From NCBI RefSeq assembly GCF_023337795.1, contig NZ_JALIRS010000001.1, positions 496,001-560,000 on the forward strand: a DNA stretch of 64,000 nucleotides, in the 5' to 3' direction. Source of the stretch: Lysinibacillus sp. BPa_S21 (lineage in GTDB: Bacteria > Bacillota > Bacilli > Bacillales_A > Planococcaceae). The notes below the pieces were generated by a model. That model searched no databases. It had not been told where the DNA came from and saw only the letters and a list, made by a program, of their open reading frames with translations. Positions 19,211 to 27,339 of the stretch are shown piece by piece; within the stretch, counting starts at the first letter, position 1; each line of letters starts with the position of its first letter. Made by a program: the position numbers and the translations under genes.

Positions 19211-20412
19211 CAGAAGTCGTAATTGTAGATGCTGTTCGTACACCAATTGGTCGTTATAAAGGTGCATTAAAAACCGTTCGGCCAGATGATTTAGCTGCGA
19301 CGGTCATAAAGGCGCTAATAGAGCGTAACCCAAAAGTGCCAGTCCAACAAATTGAGGATGTTATTTTCGGAAATGCCAACCAAGCGGGAGAAGATAATCG
19401 AAACGTCGCCCGTATGGCTGCATTACTTGCTGAGCTACCAATAGAGGTCGGGGGAACTACTATTAATCGCCTTTGTGGTTCAGGCATGGATGCTATACAT
19501 TATGCAGCACGTGCTATAAAGAGTGGTGAAGGCGATATTTTTATCGCAGGTGGTACGGAAAGTATGACGCGTGCACCTTTTGTGATGGGGAAACCTGAAG
19601 TGGATTATCCGAGAGGCGATCAAAAGATGTTTGATACAACAATCGGCTGGCGTTTTACGAACCCAAAATTGCAAAGCATGTATGGAGCGGATACAATGCC
19701 CCAAACTGCTGAGAACGTAGCCAAACGTTTTAATATTAGTCGTGAGGAACAAGATGCATTTGCATTTGAAAGCCAACAACGTGCGAAAAAAGCGCTTGCT
19801 ACAAACCGTTTCGCAGAAGAAATCGTACCTGTATACGTGAAAGATAAGAAAGGAAATGAAATCATCGTAGATACAGATGAACATCCACGCCCTGACACAA
19901 CATTAGAGGCACTTGCCAAACTACGACCTATTTTTGAAAATGGTACTGTGACAGCGGGTAATGCTTCTGGTGTGAATGATGGTGCATCAGCATTATTATT
20001 AATGAGTGCGGATAAAGCAAAAGATTTAGGTATAACACCATTAGCACGATATATAACAGGTGCTGTTGCAGGATTAGAGCCTGCCGTTATGGGTTTAGGC
20101 CCTATCTATTCTTCGAAAAAGGCATTACAACGTGCTGGACTAACAACAAATGATATTGGTTTATATGAAATAAATGAAGCGTTTGCTTCCCAAGCAATAG
20201 AATCCATGAAGCAGCTTGAACTAAATCCAGCACAAGTCAATGTTAACGGAGGCGCTATTGCATTCGGTCATCCGCTAGGTGCAAGCGGTGCACGAATAGT
20301 GACCACATTACTTTACGAAATGAAAAAACAAAACGTACAATATGGCCTTGCTTCCATGTGTATTGGTGTAGGGCAAGGGATTGCAACGATTATTGAAAAT
20401 ATTGAATCATAA
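19207..20412 (+). CDS. paaJ: Acyl-CoA thiolase PaaJ
   Basis: A 401-residue thiolase giving acetyl-CoA and succinyl-CoA from 3-oxoadipyl-CoA (and cleaving 3-oxo-5,6-dehydrosuberyl-CoA). Acyl-carrying Cys is in [10 protein letters not shown] near residue 89, His in [11 protein letters not shown] near 355, and the second Cys in MCIGVGQG near 384. This is the last gene before the repeat block; no clear terminator is seen directly after it. Confidence 0.93.
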   Translation: MTEVVIVDAVRTPIGRYKGALKTVRPDDLAATVIKALIERNPKVPVQQIEDVIFGNANQAGEDNRNVARMAALLAELPIEVGGTTINRLCGSGMDAIHYAARAIKSGEGDIFIAGGTESMTRAPFVMGKPEVDYPRGDQKMFDTTIGWRFTNPKLQSMYGADTMPQTAENVAKRFNISREEQDAFAFESQQRAKKALATNRFAEEIVPVYVKDKKGNEIIVDTDEHPRPDTTLEALAKLRPIFENGTVTAGNASGVNDGASALLLMSADKAKDLGITPLARYITGAVAGLEPAVMGLGPIYSSKKALQRAGLTTNDIGLYEINEAFASQAIESMKQLELNPAQVNVNGGAIAFGHPLGASGARIVTTLLYEMKKQNVQYGLASMCIGVGQGIATIIENIES

Positions 20413-20566
20413 TTAAACAGGTGTATTGATTAACCATTTTTATACATTCGGATTAATTCGAAGAGGCTGATTTCCGCTACGGGCTACTCGCTTTGTTGCT
20501 GTCGCTTCGCTTTCGCACAGAGCAAAGCTTCCTGCGGGCGAGCGTCGAGCCGCTTCCTCCGCTAAC

Positions 20567-20629
20567 GGAACGAAGGCTAAGTGCGTCACGTCCTGTGACA
20601 ATGCCTTCGTGACCAACATCGTGTTGGCC
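20567..20629 (+). repeat. 63-bp palindromic unit, copy A
   Basis: The unit is GGAACGAAGGC, then a small stem (GTCACG/TGTGAC), GCCTTCGTGACC, and a CCAAC/GTTGG hairpin. The outer ACGAAGGC/GCCTTCGT arms can form a cruciform-like stem, although copy A has one mismatch (ATGCCTTCGT). Confidence 0.75.
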
Positions 20630-21037
20630 TCAGGGTCTCGTCTGTCTCGCTTTCCCGCGGGAGTAGAGTAGCCCTACGCTACAATCAGTTAAAATGGGCA
20701 TATATTAGCAAAATGGAAAAAAAATCTTATCGCTCAATGATAAACCTATTTTTTCCTAATCAACCCGCTTAATAATTAAATGGTCAAGGGAATTTTGTTG
20801 TGGCGCTTTAAATGAGGTGATTTCCGAGCCAGGCTACTCATCTTAATCGAGCGTAATAGAATTATAAAGGTGATGCGATTGTAAATCTGTAGTTGCTGGC
20901 GCTTCGCTTTAGCTCAGAAAACACTTGTCGCTGCATATTTGTTTTAATATTTTAAAATGACATGCCAGAATATACATGTTAGGTGATATGGGTGATTGGA
21001 GTGAAGGCTGGGCGACTCCTTGGGGATCAGCAATATA

Positions 21038-21100
21038 GGAACGAAGGCTAAAATCATCACATCCTGTGATAACGCCTTCGTGACCAACCTCGTGTTGGCC
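21038..21100 (+). repeat. 63-bp palindromic unit, copy B
   Basis: Same layout as copy A, with inner arms ATCACA/TGTGAT, outer ACGAAGGC/GCCTTCGT and a CCAAC/GTTGG hairpin. It begins 88 bp before copy C. Confidence 0.75.
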
Positions 21101-21125
21101 CGAGACCCTGGAGCGAGCAAATAGG

Positions 21126-21188
21126 GGAACGAAGGCTAAAACCATCACGTCCTGTGATAACGCCTTCGTGACCAACATCATATTGGCC
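21126..21188 (+). repeat. 63-bp palindromic unit, copy C
   Basis: Same layout as copies A and B; the final hairpin is weakened (CCAAC with ATTGG). Confidence 0.75.
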
Positions 21189-21394
21189 CAAGCGGCTCAT
21201 CGGACGCCCCCAGGAAGCTCTGCTCTGCGCGAAAGCGAAGCGTCAGCGGCAAATGTTTTCTGTAGCGAAAGCGAAGCGACAGCAACAAAGCGCCCAGCTG
21301 GAACGGAAATCACCCACTTCGTGTTGCAAAAAAGTCATACTTTCTTTTAATAGGACACTTTAATCTCATTAACATAAAAGTTTTCAACAACATG

Positions 21395-21423
21395 AAACGG
21401 CACAATCGATGTGCCGTTTTTTT
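21395..21423 (+). terminator. Terminator-like hairpin just upstream of the third crotonase
   Basis: A perfect 10-bp stem, AAACGGCACA/TGTGCCGTTT, with a 5-base loop and seven T. It ends only 33 bases before the start codon at 21456, so it either closes read-through from the paa operon or acts as a leader attenuator. Confidence 0.75.
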
Positions 21424-21455
21424 GAAACAATCGAATAGAAAAGGAGAGTTTGCAA

Positions 21456-22232
21456 ATGAAAAGTATTTCATTTAGAATAGAAAATTATATTGCTTATGTA
21501 ACAATAAATCGTCCAGAGGTGTTAAATTGTTTCAACTATAATACATTATTTCAACTGCAACAAGTAGTAGACGAATTACATATAGCTGAGAATGTCCGCG
21601 CAATCATTTTTACAGGTGCGGGTGAAAAGGCATTTAGTGCGGGTGCAGATTTAAAAGAACGAAAAACATTAACAACGCAAGAAGTACGTCGAAACGTACG
21701 AGCAATTCGAGACGTGTTTAATAGTATAGCAAATTTACCACAACCAACAATTGCAGCAGTGAATGGGCATGCACTAGGCGGTGGATTTGAATGGTTATTA
21801 GCATGTGATTTTGCGATTGCAGTTAACGAGGCATTACTCGGCCTAACGGAAACAAGTTGGGCAATCATTCCTGGTGCAGGTGGTACGCAGAGGTTACCAC
21901 GATTAATCGGCGAAATGAAAGCAAAAGAAATGATTTTAACAGCCGCAAAAATTACAGCTACAGAGGCAGAAGCTCTTGGCATAATTTTGAAATCAGTGCC
22001 TCGGGAGACATTGTTGGACGAATGTGAATCACTCGCAATGCGCATTATGCAAAATGGCCCTGTCGCTGTTTGTCAAGCAAAATATGCCATTACACAAGGA
22101 ATGAATGTCGATCTTCAAACGGGTCTTGCGATCGAATCGAAGGCCTATGAGTTAGTTATTCCGACAGAAGATCGCCTAGAAGCTTTACAGGCGTTCAGCG
22201 AGAAACGGCAGCCTGCATTTCAAGGAAAATGA
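21456..22232 (+). CDS. Enoyl-CoA hydratase/isomerase family protein, third crotonase
   Basis: A 258-residue crotonase with FSAGADLKERKTL near 65 and GHALGGGFEWLLACD near 107, and glutamates in LGLTETSWAIIPGAGGTQRL near 130, so catalytically competent. The ATG at 21456 has AAGGAGAG 7 bases ahead. It is co-oriented with paaX, 21 bp downstream, and probably forms an operon with it. It may supply the ring-opening (oxepin-CoA hydrolase) function missing because no PaaZ is present, but a general beta-oxidation hydratase is equally possible. Confidence 0.82.
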   Translation: MKSISFRIENYIAYVTINRPEVLNCFNYNTLFQLQQVVDELHIAENVRAIIFTGAGEKAFSAGADLKERKTLTTQEVRRNVRAIRDVFNSIANLPQPTIAAVNGHALGGGFEWLLACDFAIAVNEALLGLTETSWAIIPGAGGTQRLPRLIGEMKAKEMILTAAKITATEAEALGIILKSVPRETLLDECESLAMRIMQNGPVAVCQAKYAITQGMNVDLQTGLAIESKAYELVIPTEDRLEALQAFSEKRQPAFQGK

Positions 22233-22253
22233 GTTAGAAAGTAGAGGGAGAGA

Positions 22254-23078
22254 ATGGGCGCAAATACACAGTCTATGATTTTTACGCTCTATGGCGATTA
22301 TATTATGCATTACGGTTCAAAAATTTGGATCGGTAGTTTGATTCGTTTATTAAAAGAATTCGGTCACACAGAGCAAAATGTACGTGTTTCTGTATCTAGA
22401 ATGGTTAAACAAGGTTGGCTGCAATCTGAAAAGAGAGGGAACCGTAGTTATTATTTTTTAACTAAACGCGGTGAAATACGGATGCAGGAGGCGGCAAATC
22501 GTATTTTTAAATTAAAACCAACACAGTGGGATGGGAAATGGAGACTTTTAATGTACTCTATTCCAGAAGATAAGCGACAAATTCGAGATGAATTACGTAA
22601 AGAGCTGTTATGGAGTGGATTTGGCTCCTTTTCGAATGGCTGTTGGATATCTCCGAATAATTTAGAAGAAGAGGTTAAACTCCTCATTCAAAAATATGAT
22701 ATTGCTAATCATGTAGATTTTTTTACGGCTGAATACATTGGCCCTCATGATCATGAAGCGCTAATCGAAAAAAGCTGGTCATTGGCTGAGATTGAGGCAC
22801 GTTATGAGAAGTTTATGGATCAATATAGTAAGCAATATATTATTCATCAAAGTGCAATCTCAAGACAAGAAATGTCAGATGCAGAGTGTTTTGTAGAGCG
22901 TACAAATCTTGTTCATGAATATCGTAAATTTTTATTTATCGATCCAGGACTGCCACAAGAATTATTACCGCCTATGTGGAGTGGAAATCATGCTGCGCTA
23001 TTATTCCAAGAATATTACAATCTATTGGAAGGTCCATCATGCCGTTTCTTTGAAGAAATATTCCATGCAGATAATTAA
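22254..23078 (+). CDS. paaX: PaaX-family transcriptional repressor
   Basis: A 274-residue regulator with the PaaX signature at the N-terminus (NTQSMIFTLYGDYIMHYGSKIWIGSLIRLLKEFG, residues 4-37) followed by a winged helix-turn-helix (NVRVSVSRMVKQGWLQSEKRGNRSYYFLT) and the central PaaX domain (WDGKWRLLMYSIPEDKR). PaaX represses paa genes and is released by phenylacetyl-CoA. It closes the catabolic cluster, 12.7 kb from the candidate operator before paaK. Confidence 0.92.
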   Translation: MGANTQSMIFTLYGDYIMHYGSKIWIGSLIRLLKEFGHTEQNVRVSVSRMVKQGWLQSEKRGNRSYYFLTKRGEIRMQEAANRIFKLKPTQWDGKWRLLMYSIPEDKRQIRDELRKELLWSGFGSFSNGCWISPNNLEEEVKLLIQKYDIANHVDFFTAEYIGPHDHEALIEKSWSLAEIEARYEKFMDQYSKQYIIHQSAISRQEMSDAECFVERTNLVHEYRKFLFIDPGLPQELLPPMWSGNHAALLFQEYYNLLEGPSCRFFEEIFHADN

Positions 23079-23086
23079 AATACGAA

Positions 23087-23125
23087 AAAAGAGCTTGTCC
23101 ATACTTATTATGGATAAGCTCTTTT
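23087..23125. terminator. Bidirectional terminator between paaX and the thioesterase gene
   Basis: A 17-bp stem (AAAAGAGCTTGTCCATA with its complement, one G-U pair) around CTTAT, with A and T tracts on the two sides, serves the two convergent genes. Confidence 0.85.
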
Positions 23126-23129
23126 GCGT

Positions 23130-23537
23130 TTAGAGGACCATGATAGAAGATGTTATTTTGGCAGCATACTGTCCATTTTGAGAAACAGTTGCTTCCACAT
23201 AGCATGTTTTTCGGCCTTGCTTGACAATTGATGATTCAACCGTAGCCATCCCGGTGTGAAGAGGTCGTAAAAATGTTGTTTGCAAATTAATCGACGCAAA
23301 TCCTTGATTACTTTCTAATATTGAAGCCATCGAATAGGCCATCGTAATATCTGCTGCAGAAGTGATGAATCCTCCCATGACGACTTGATGCCCATTTAAA
23401 AATCGTTCATCGATGTTCCAAATGCAAATGGCTTTACCGGCAATAGCCGATTTTACATGAATACCTAAAGTTTTATCACATGCTGGTGGTTCAATTTCTC
23501 CAGCAATCACTCGCTTTAAGTCGATCATAGTCGTCAT
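23130..23537 (-). CDS. PaaI-like hotdog-fold thioesterase
   Basis: A 135-residue hotdog-fold protein: N-terminal FLNGHQVVMGGFITSAADITMAYSM provides the helix and acidic residue of PaaI/YbgC-like thioesterases, and INLQTTFLRPLHTGMATVES the following strands. The ribosome site GGGGTG lies 7 bases upstream. Its start overlaps the upstream gene by 4 bases (ATGA), so it is translated with the FMN enzyme. Substrate unknown; an acyl-CoA from the neighbouring pathway is plausible. Confidence 0.75.
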   Translation of the reverse strand: MTTMIDLKRVIAGEIEPPACDKTLGIHVKSAIAGKAICIWNIDERFLNGHQVVMGGFITSAADITMAYSMASILESNQGFASINLQTTFLRPLHTGMATVESSIVKQGRKTCYVEATVSQNGQYAAKITSSIMVL

Positions 23538-24511
23538 AATTGAACACCCCTAACTGAGTCTTGGAAAGTATTCAGTAATGTCCGATTTAGACATTGCTGA
23601 GCATCATCCATCATAGTCTCGATAAGAGTCGTAACGGTCGGTAAGTCTTGGATAATCCCTGCGATTTGACCGCTATTCATAAAACCGCCTTGCTCATTTC
23701 CTTCCAAAGCACCTTTTATATGATAGGTTTCGGATGTGCGTTCTTGATATTCAGCAAGTGTTATACCTTTTGCTTCATCAGCAAGAAACGAAGAGGTGAA
23801 AGGTGAACATAACACACGGCGAACCTGACCAATCGAACGTCCTAGTATGACCGTTTCCACATCAGTTGCATCAATTAGTCTTTGTTTATAGGTCTGATGT
23901 ACTGGCATTTCCTGTGTAGCAATAAAGCGAGTTCCCATCTGAACACCGGCTGCTCCAAGCATTAAAGCAGCGGCTAATCCACGACCATCGCCAACACCAC
24001 CTGCTGCTACAACAGGTATAGAAACCGCATCGACTACTTGAGGAATTAACGTAAAGGTAGTCAATTCTAAATTGGAGTTAATTCCTGCAGCTTCATAACC
24101 CTCAGCAACAATCACATCTGCTCCGCCTTGCTCGGCCTTAATAGCATGCTTAACAGAGGCTACAACAGCAATCACTCGAATATGGTGAGCATGTAATTTT
24201 TCTATATATAAAGTTGGATTACCTGCAGATAAAGAAACGACCGGTACTTTATGTGTAATAGCTAATTGCAATAATTCCTTTGTATAAGGATTGACATTGA
24301 TTGGCACATTGAGGGCAAAAGGTTTTTGCGTTAATTGCTTCGTTGCTATAATGCGTTCTTCAACTTCTGCTGGCGTCATTGTCCCACAGCCAATTGTCCC
24401 TAAGCCACCTGCATTCGATACAGCTGCCACAAGTTTAGGACTACTGATATTACCCATTCCCCCTTGGATAATAGGGTATTTTATTTCTAATACAGAACAT
24501 AATTCATTCAA
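23534..24511 (-). CDS. Nitronate monooxygenase/FabK-like FMN enzyme
   Basis: A 325-residue TIM-barrel flavoprotein of the 2-nitropropane dioxygenase family. IQGGMGNISSPKLVAAVSNAGGLGTIG at the N-terminus and AAGGVGDGRGLAAALMLGAAGVQMGTRF bind FMN. The loop that carries catalytic His in nitronate monooxygenases (EAGGH) reads EGYEAAGIN here, so classical nitronate oxidation is doubtful. TTG at 24511 is chosen because GGAGG is 8 bases ahead; the GTG at 24520 overlaps that site. It is coupled to the thioesterase gene. Confidence 0.8.
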   Translation of the reverse strand: MNELCSVLEIKYPIIQGGMGNISSPKLVAAVSNAGGLGTIGCGTMTPAEVEERIIATKQLTQKPFALNVPINVNPYTKELLQLAITHKVPVVSLSAGNPTLYIEKLHAHHIRVIAVVASVKHAIKAEQGGADVIVAEGYEAAGINSNLELTTFTLIPQVVDAVSIPVVAAGGVGDGRGLAAALMLGAAGVQMGTRFIATQEMPVHQTYKQRLIDATDVETVILGRSIGQVRRVLCSPFTSSFLADEAKGITLAEYQERTSETYHIKGALEGNEQGGFMNSGQIAGIIQDLPTVTTLIETMMDDAQQCLNRTLLNTFQDSVRGVQL

Positions 24512-24585
24512 AAATAGCACCTCCGTTGAAAATGTGTTATACTAAATTCTAGCAAAATATTCCGATGATTGAAAGGATGATTTTT

Positions 24586-25101
24586 ATGGAGATTACATAC
24601 GCTTTAAAGAAGCCAAATGTTCATGAATCAGTATTTCAGGCCCCAGGCACGTATATTATTGGAGATGTTACGGTTGGTGAACAATCGTCTATTTGGTTTA
24701 ACGCTGTACTACGTGGTGATGAAGATAGTATTACCATTGGTAAACGTTGTAGTATTCAAGATAATTCAACCATTCATTTATATGAAGGAGCTCCAGTTGT
24801 TGTAGAGGATGAAGTAACAGTAGGTCATCAAGTAGTTTTACATGGTTGCAAAATTGGTCGCCGCTCGATTGTTGGTATGGGTTCTGTTATTTTAGATCAT
24901 GCTGAAATTGGAGAAGAATGCATTATCGGTGCAAACACACTTATTACACAAGGCTCAAAAATCCCACCGCGTTCATTAGTCGTTGGCTCACCAGGGAAAG
25001 TCGTGCGCCAGCTGCAAGACAAAGACATCGAGTTAATCCAGTTATCAATCGACACATACGTTCAAAAGGGAAAAGAGTTTAAAGAAATAATAGAGGATTA
25101 A
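24586..25101 (+). CDS. Gamma-carbonic-anhydrase-like left-handed beta-helix protein
   Basis: A 171-residue hexapeptide-repeat protein (IGDVTVGEQSSIWFNAVLRGDEDSITIG onward) with the metal-binding histidines of gamma-carbonic anhydrases in TIHLYEG and VGHQVVLHGCKIG. It resembles YtoA of Bacillus. The family also contains PaaY, a thioesterase of E. coli paa clusters, so a link with phenylacetate is possible but not shown. The ATG at 24586 follows GAAAGGATG; the longer frame from 24565 has no ribosome site. Confidence 0.85.
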   Translation: MEITYALKKPNVHESVFQAPGTYIIGDVTVGEQSSIWFNAVLRGDEDSITIGKRCSIQDNSTIHLYEGAPVVVEDEVTVGHQVVLHGCKIGRRSIVGMGSVILDHAEIGEECIIGANTLITQGSKIPPRSLVVGSPGKVVRQLQDKDIELIQLSIDTYVQKGKEFKEIIED

Positions 25102-25144
25102 ATACGAAAAACCTTTGTGAACCACAAAGATTTAAACTGCTTGT

Positions 25145-25183
25145 AAGGATTAAGTTCAATGTTGTGTCGAACTTAATCCTTTT
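25145..25183 (+). terminator. Intrinsic terminator
   Basis: A perfect 13-bp stem, AAGGATTAAGTTC with GAACTTAATCCTT, followed by TTT, after the hexapeptide-repeat gene. Confidence 0.75.
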
Positions 25184-25318
25184 CATTATTTCTTTATTGT
25201 TTGTTGGATTTGTTAAAAGAGGGATGATATTGTAAAATGTCTTGTGCGCAAGGTTATCATTTCTCATCTCTCCACACTGTATAGTATTATTAAGTTTAGA
25301 ATTAAGGAGTGTGAGAAT

Positions 25319-25738
25319 ATGAGATTCATTAAATTCCTTCTGATCATAGTAATTGTTCTTGGTATTATTGGTTATGGGGTGTATCATTTTGGTGTCAAGT
25401 ATGCGTCCGAAAAAGTCGCTGATACAATTTCGTCAGAGTTAGAGGAAAGTGGACAAATGGATGAAATTAAAAATACGATTGAAAGCGACCCTCAATTAAA
25501 ATCCTTTATGGAAGAGGCTAAAACGGCAGATAGCAGCAAGTTGCCGTTTACAACAAAAGAAGAGGCGACAAAAGTAATCATTAAAAAAGTTGGTATTTCG
25601 GAGCTTAATAATATAAGAGTAAAAGTACAAAATGGTACTATGACAAAAGAACAGGTCATTCAAGAAATGGAAGGTAAATTGACAGACGAAGAATTGATGG
25701 CACTAAAAGTAATCGTTTATAAAGAATTATATAAATAA
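25319..25738 (+). CDS. Hypothetical membrane-anchored protein
   Basis: A 139-residue protein with one N-terminal membrane segment (residues 4-24, FIKFLLIIVIVLGIIGYGVYH) and a charged, helical extracellular or cytoplasmic domain ending in KVIVYKELYK. The ATG at 25319 follows AAGGAG; the frame can be read from 25244 but without a ribosome site. I do not recognise the family. It is a single-gene unit between two terminators. Confidence 0.75.
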   Translation: MRFIKFLLIIVIVLGIIGYGVYHFGVKYASEKVADTISSELEESGQMDEIKNTIESDPQLKSFMEEAKTADSSKLPFTTKEEATKVIIKKVGISELNNIRVKVQNGTMTKEQVIQEMEGKLTDEELMALKVIVYKELYK

Positions 25739-25766
25739 AACATTAATGGATCATAAGAAGGGTAAT

Positions 25767-25798
25767 AGGACATGCAGTGTAGCATGTTCTATTTTTTT
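25767..25798 (+). terminator. Intrinsic terminator
   Basis: A 9-bp stem, AGGACATGC with GCATGTTCT, followed by seven T. Confidence 0.8.
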
Positions 25799-25992
25799 GT
25801 ATTTTGAGCGAGAAATCCATTGAAGGCGCCTCACAATAAAAACTTAACTTTTGTGTGTCCGGAATCTTGAGATCCACAACGCTTTGGGTGTATTTTTTTG
25901 TTCAATTAACATATTGGATTAAATGTATTTAAAAGGATAACTTAATATTTGTGTTATATTGTAAATATAATTTTTTAATGAGGTGAGTTTAG

Positions 25993-26688
25993 ATGAGTGA
26001 AGTCGAGCAGAGTACAAAGTTAGATTTAGAACGGATTGTTTTTATTGGGAGAACGTTTGAAGAGTATTTGAATATGTTCTCACTATCAGAGAAAGAACTT
26101 CATGGAAAGAAAATACTTGATTGTCCAGCAGGTGCTTGTTCATTTACTGCAATAGGTAACAAATCAGATGTAACAGCTTGTGATATTGCTTATTACCATT
26201 CGGGTGAAGACTTAAAAAATAAAGGTCTTCAAGATATTGAACACACGGCGGAGCATTTGCAAAAAGTTCAAAGCAATTATAAATGGGCTTATTTCAAGGA
26301 TATAGAAGGTCTTAAACACAATCGTTTAAGGGCATTATATGATTGTACCAATGATATGAAGGAATTTAATGAAAGATATATCCCCGTTACTTTACCTTCA
26401 TTACCATTTGAAAATGAAGAATTTGATATGCTTCTTTCAGCACATTTTTTATTTATGTATTCAGATAGATTAGATTATCAATTCCATCTTGATACGCTAA
26501 ATGAATTATTGAGGATTACGAAAGAAGAAATTCGTATATTCCCTTTAGTTGATTTAGAAGGAAAAAGATATAAACATTTAGAGCAATTAATAAGTTATCT
26601 GAATAACAGTGGCTGTACAGTTGAAGAAGTAAACGTGCCATATGAATTTCAAATAAATGCTAATTCAATGTTAATAATAAAAAAATGA
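25993..26688 (+). CDS. Class I SAM-dependent methyltransferase
   Basis: A 231-residue methyltransferase. Motif I is KKILDCPAGACSFTA near residue 38, and the post-acceptor motif FDMLLSAHFLFMYSDRLDYQFHLDTLNELLRI near 140-170 resembles small-molecule methyltransferases. The glycine-rich motif is atypical (DCPAGAC instead of DxGxGxG). It starts after GAGGTGAG. Substrate unknown; it stands alone. Confidence 0.8.
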   Translation: MSEVEQSTKLDLERIVFIGRTFEEYLNMFSLSEKELHGKKILDCPAGACSFTAIGNKSDVTACDIAYYHSGEDLKNKGLQDIEHTAEHLQKVQSNYKWAYFKDIEGLKHNRLRALYDCTNDMKEFNERYIPVTLPSLPFENEEFDMLLSAHFLFMYSDRLDYQFHLDTLNELLRITKEEIRIFPLVDLEGKRYKHLEQLISYLNNSGCTVEEVNVPYEFQINANSMLIIKK

Positions 26689-26750
26689 TTTATAAAATAT
26701 ACAAAACAAACTTAATTAACGTTCACAAATGAAAGCTTCGAAATGACTTT

Positions 26751-26791
26751 AAAAGCCACAAATGTTGTTAAATCAACGTTTCGTGGCTTTT
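26751..26791 (+). terminator. Intrinsic terminator of the methyltransferase gene
   Basis: AAAAGCCAC pairs with GTGGCTTTT, extended inward by GTTG/CAAC. Confidence 0.75.
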
Positions 26792-26894
26792 GTTATGAAC
26801 ACTGTTTATATGTCTTTTTATGACGTAAACAGTTGATATATTTCGTTGGTCCATGGACGGATGAAAATAGGGCAGGGGAGGGGGCGTGTTTTAG

Positions 26895-27179
26895 AAGGTC
26901 GGAGCAGGTATCGTGGATGGTGCAAACGGAGCATTTCGTCCAAATGCCTATATTACACGTGCGCAAATGGCGAAAGTAATGGTCCTTGCATTTGGCTTAA
27001 CGCCAGAAGGTAAGAGTAAGTTCAAGGATGTCGATTCATCACACTGGGCAAGTGGCTATATTGCTGCTCTTGCGGACCACAATATTGCGCTAGGTGATGA
27101 AAACGGTAATTTTAGACCAAATGAAAACTTAACACGCGCCCAATTTACAGCGCTTATGTATAGAGCGCTTGGTTTATAA
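26895..27179 (+). pseudogene. S-layer-homology domain remnant
   Basis: The frame encodes about one and a half S-layer-homology repeats: GIVDGANGAFRPNAYITRAQMAKVMVLAFGL, then FKDVDSSHWASGYIAALADHNIALG and NENLTRAQFTALMYRALGL. There is no signal peptide, no partner domain and no ribosome site; a TAG at 26892 precedes it in frame. It is the tail of a former cell-wall-anchored protein. Such domains bind pyruvylated secondary cell-wall polymer. A GTG at 26913 could start an 88-residue product, but that is unlikely to be exported. Confidence 0.7.
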
Positions 27180-27216
27180 AGCGAGGTTTTGAAAAGAAAG
27201 AGATGGGACAAAAAGA

Positions 27217-27256
27217 AAAATGTCAGACCAAGATAAAATCGGTCTGACATTTTTTG
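27217..27256 (+). terminator. Terminator after the SLH remnant
   Basis: A 13-bp stem, AAAATGTCAGACC with GGTCTGACATTTT, followed by T. Its survival shows where the lost gene ended. Confidence 0.8.
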
Positions 27257-27339
27257 ATTTTAAATAAGGAAATTCATATTGTGAAATAGAAAAGTTATTT
27301 TTTCTTTTCGTTATTTTTTCTATCCAGCCTTTTCTATGT

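Larger units (their letters stand above)
20455..21320. repeat. Block of nested inverted and direct palindromic repeats
   Basis: This 0.9-kb gene-free block is richer in G+C than its surroundings. Its left end (about 20466-20540) reappears in inverted orientation at the right end (about 21205-21316): GCTGATTTCCGCT matches GGAACGGAAATCACC, and GTCGCTTCGCTTTCGC matches GCGAAAGCGAAGCGAC. A decayed third version lies at about 20815-20935. A 10-base inverted pair, CAGGGTCTCG (20631) and CGAGACCCTG (21101), links inner parts. Inside are three 63-bp units listed separately. It looks like several insertions of a non-coding mobile or REP-like element into the gap between paaJ and the third crotonase. 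Short ORFs across it are not credible genes. Confidence 0.75.

Noticed and set aside
20909..21350. Short ORFs in the repeat island
   Set aside because: They consist of the palindromic units themselves and lack ribosome sites.
21551..22045. Long antisense ORF (164 codons) opposite the third crotonase
   Set aside because: It has no ribosome site and mirrors a crotonase with clear family motifs; codon bias of the sense gene creates it.
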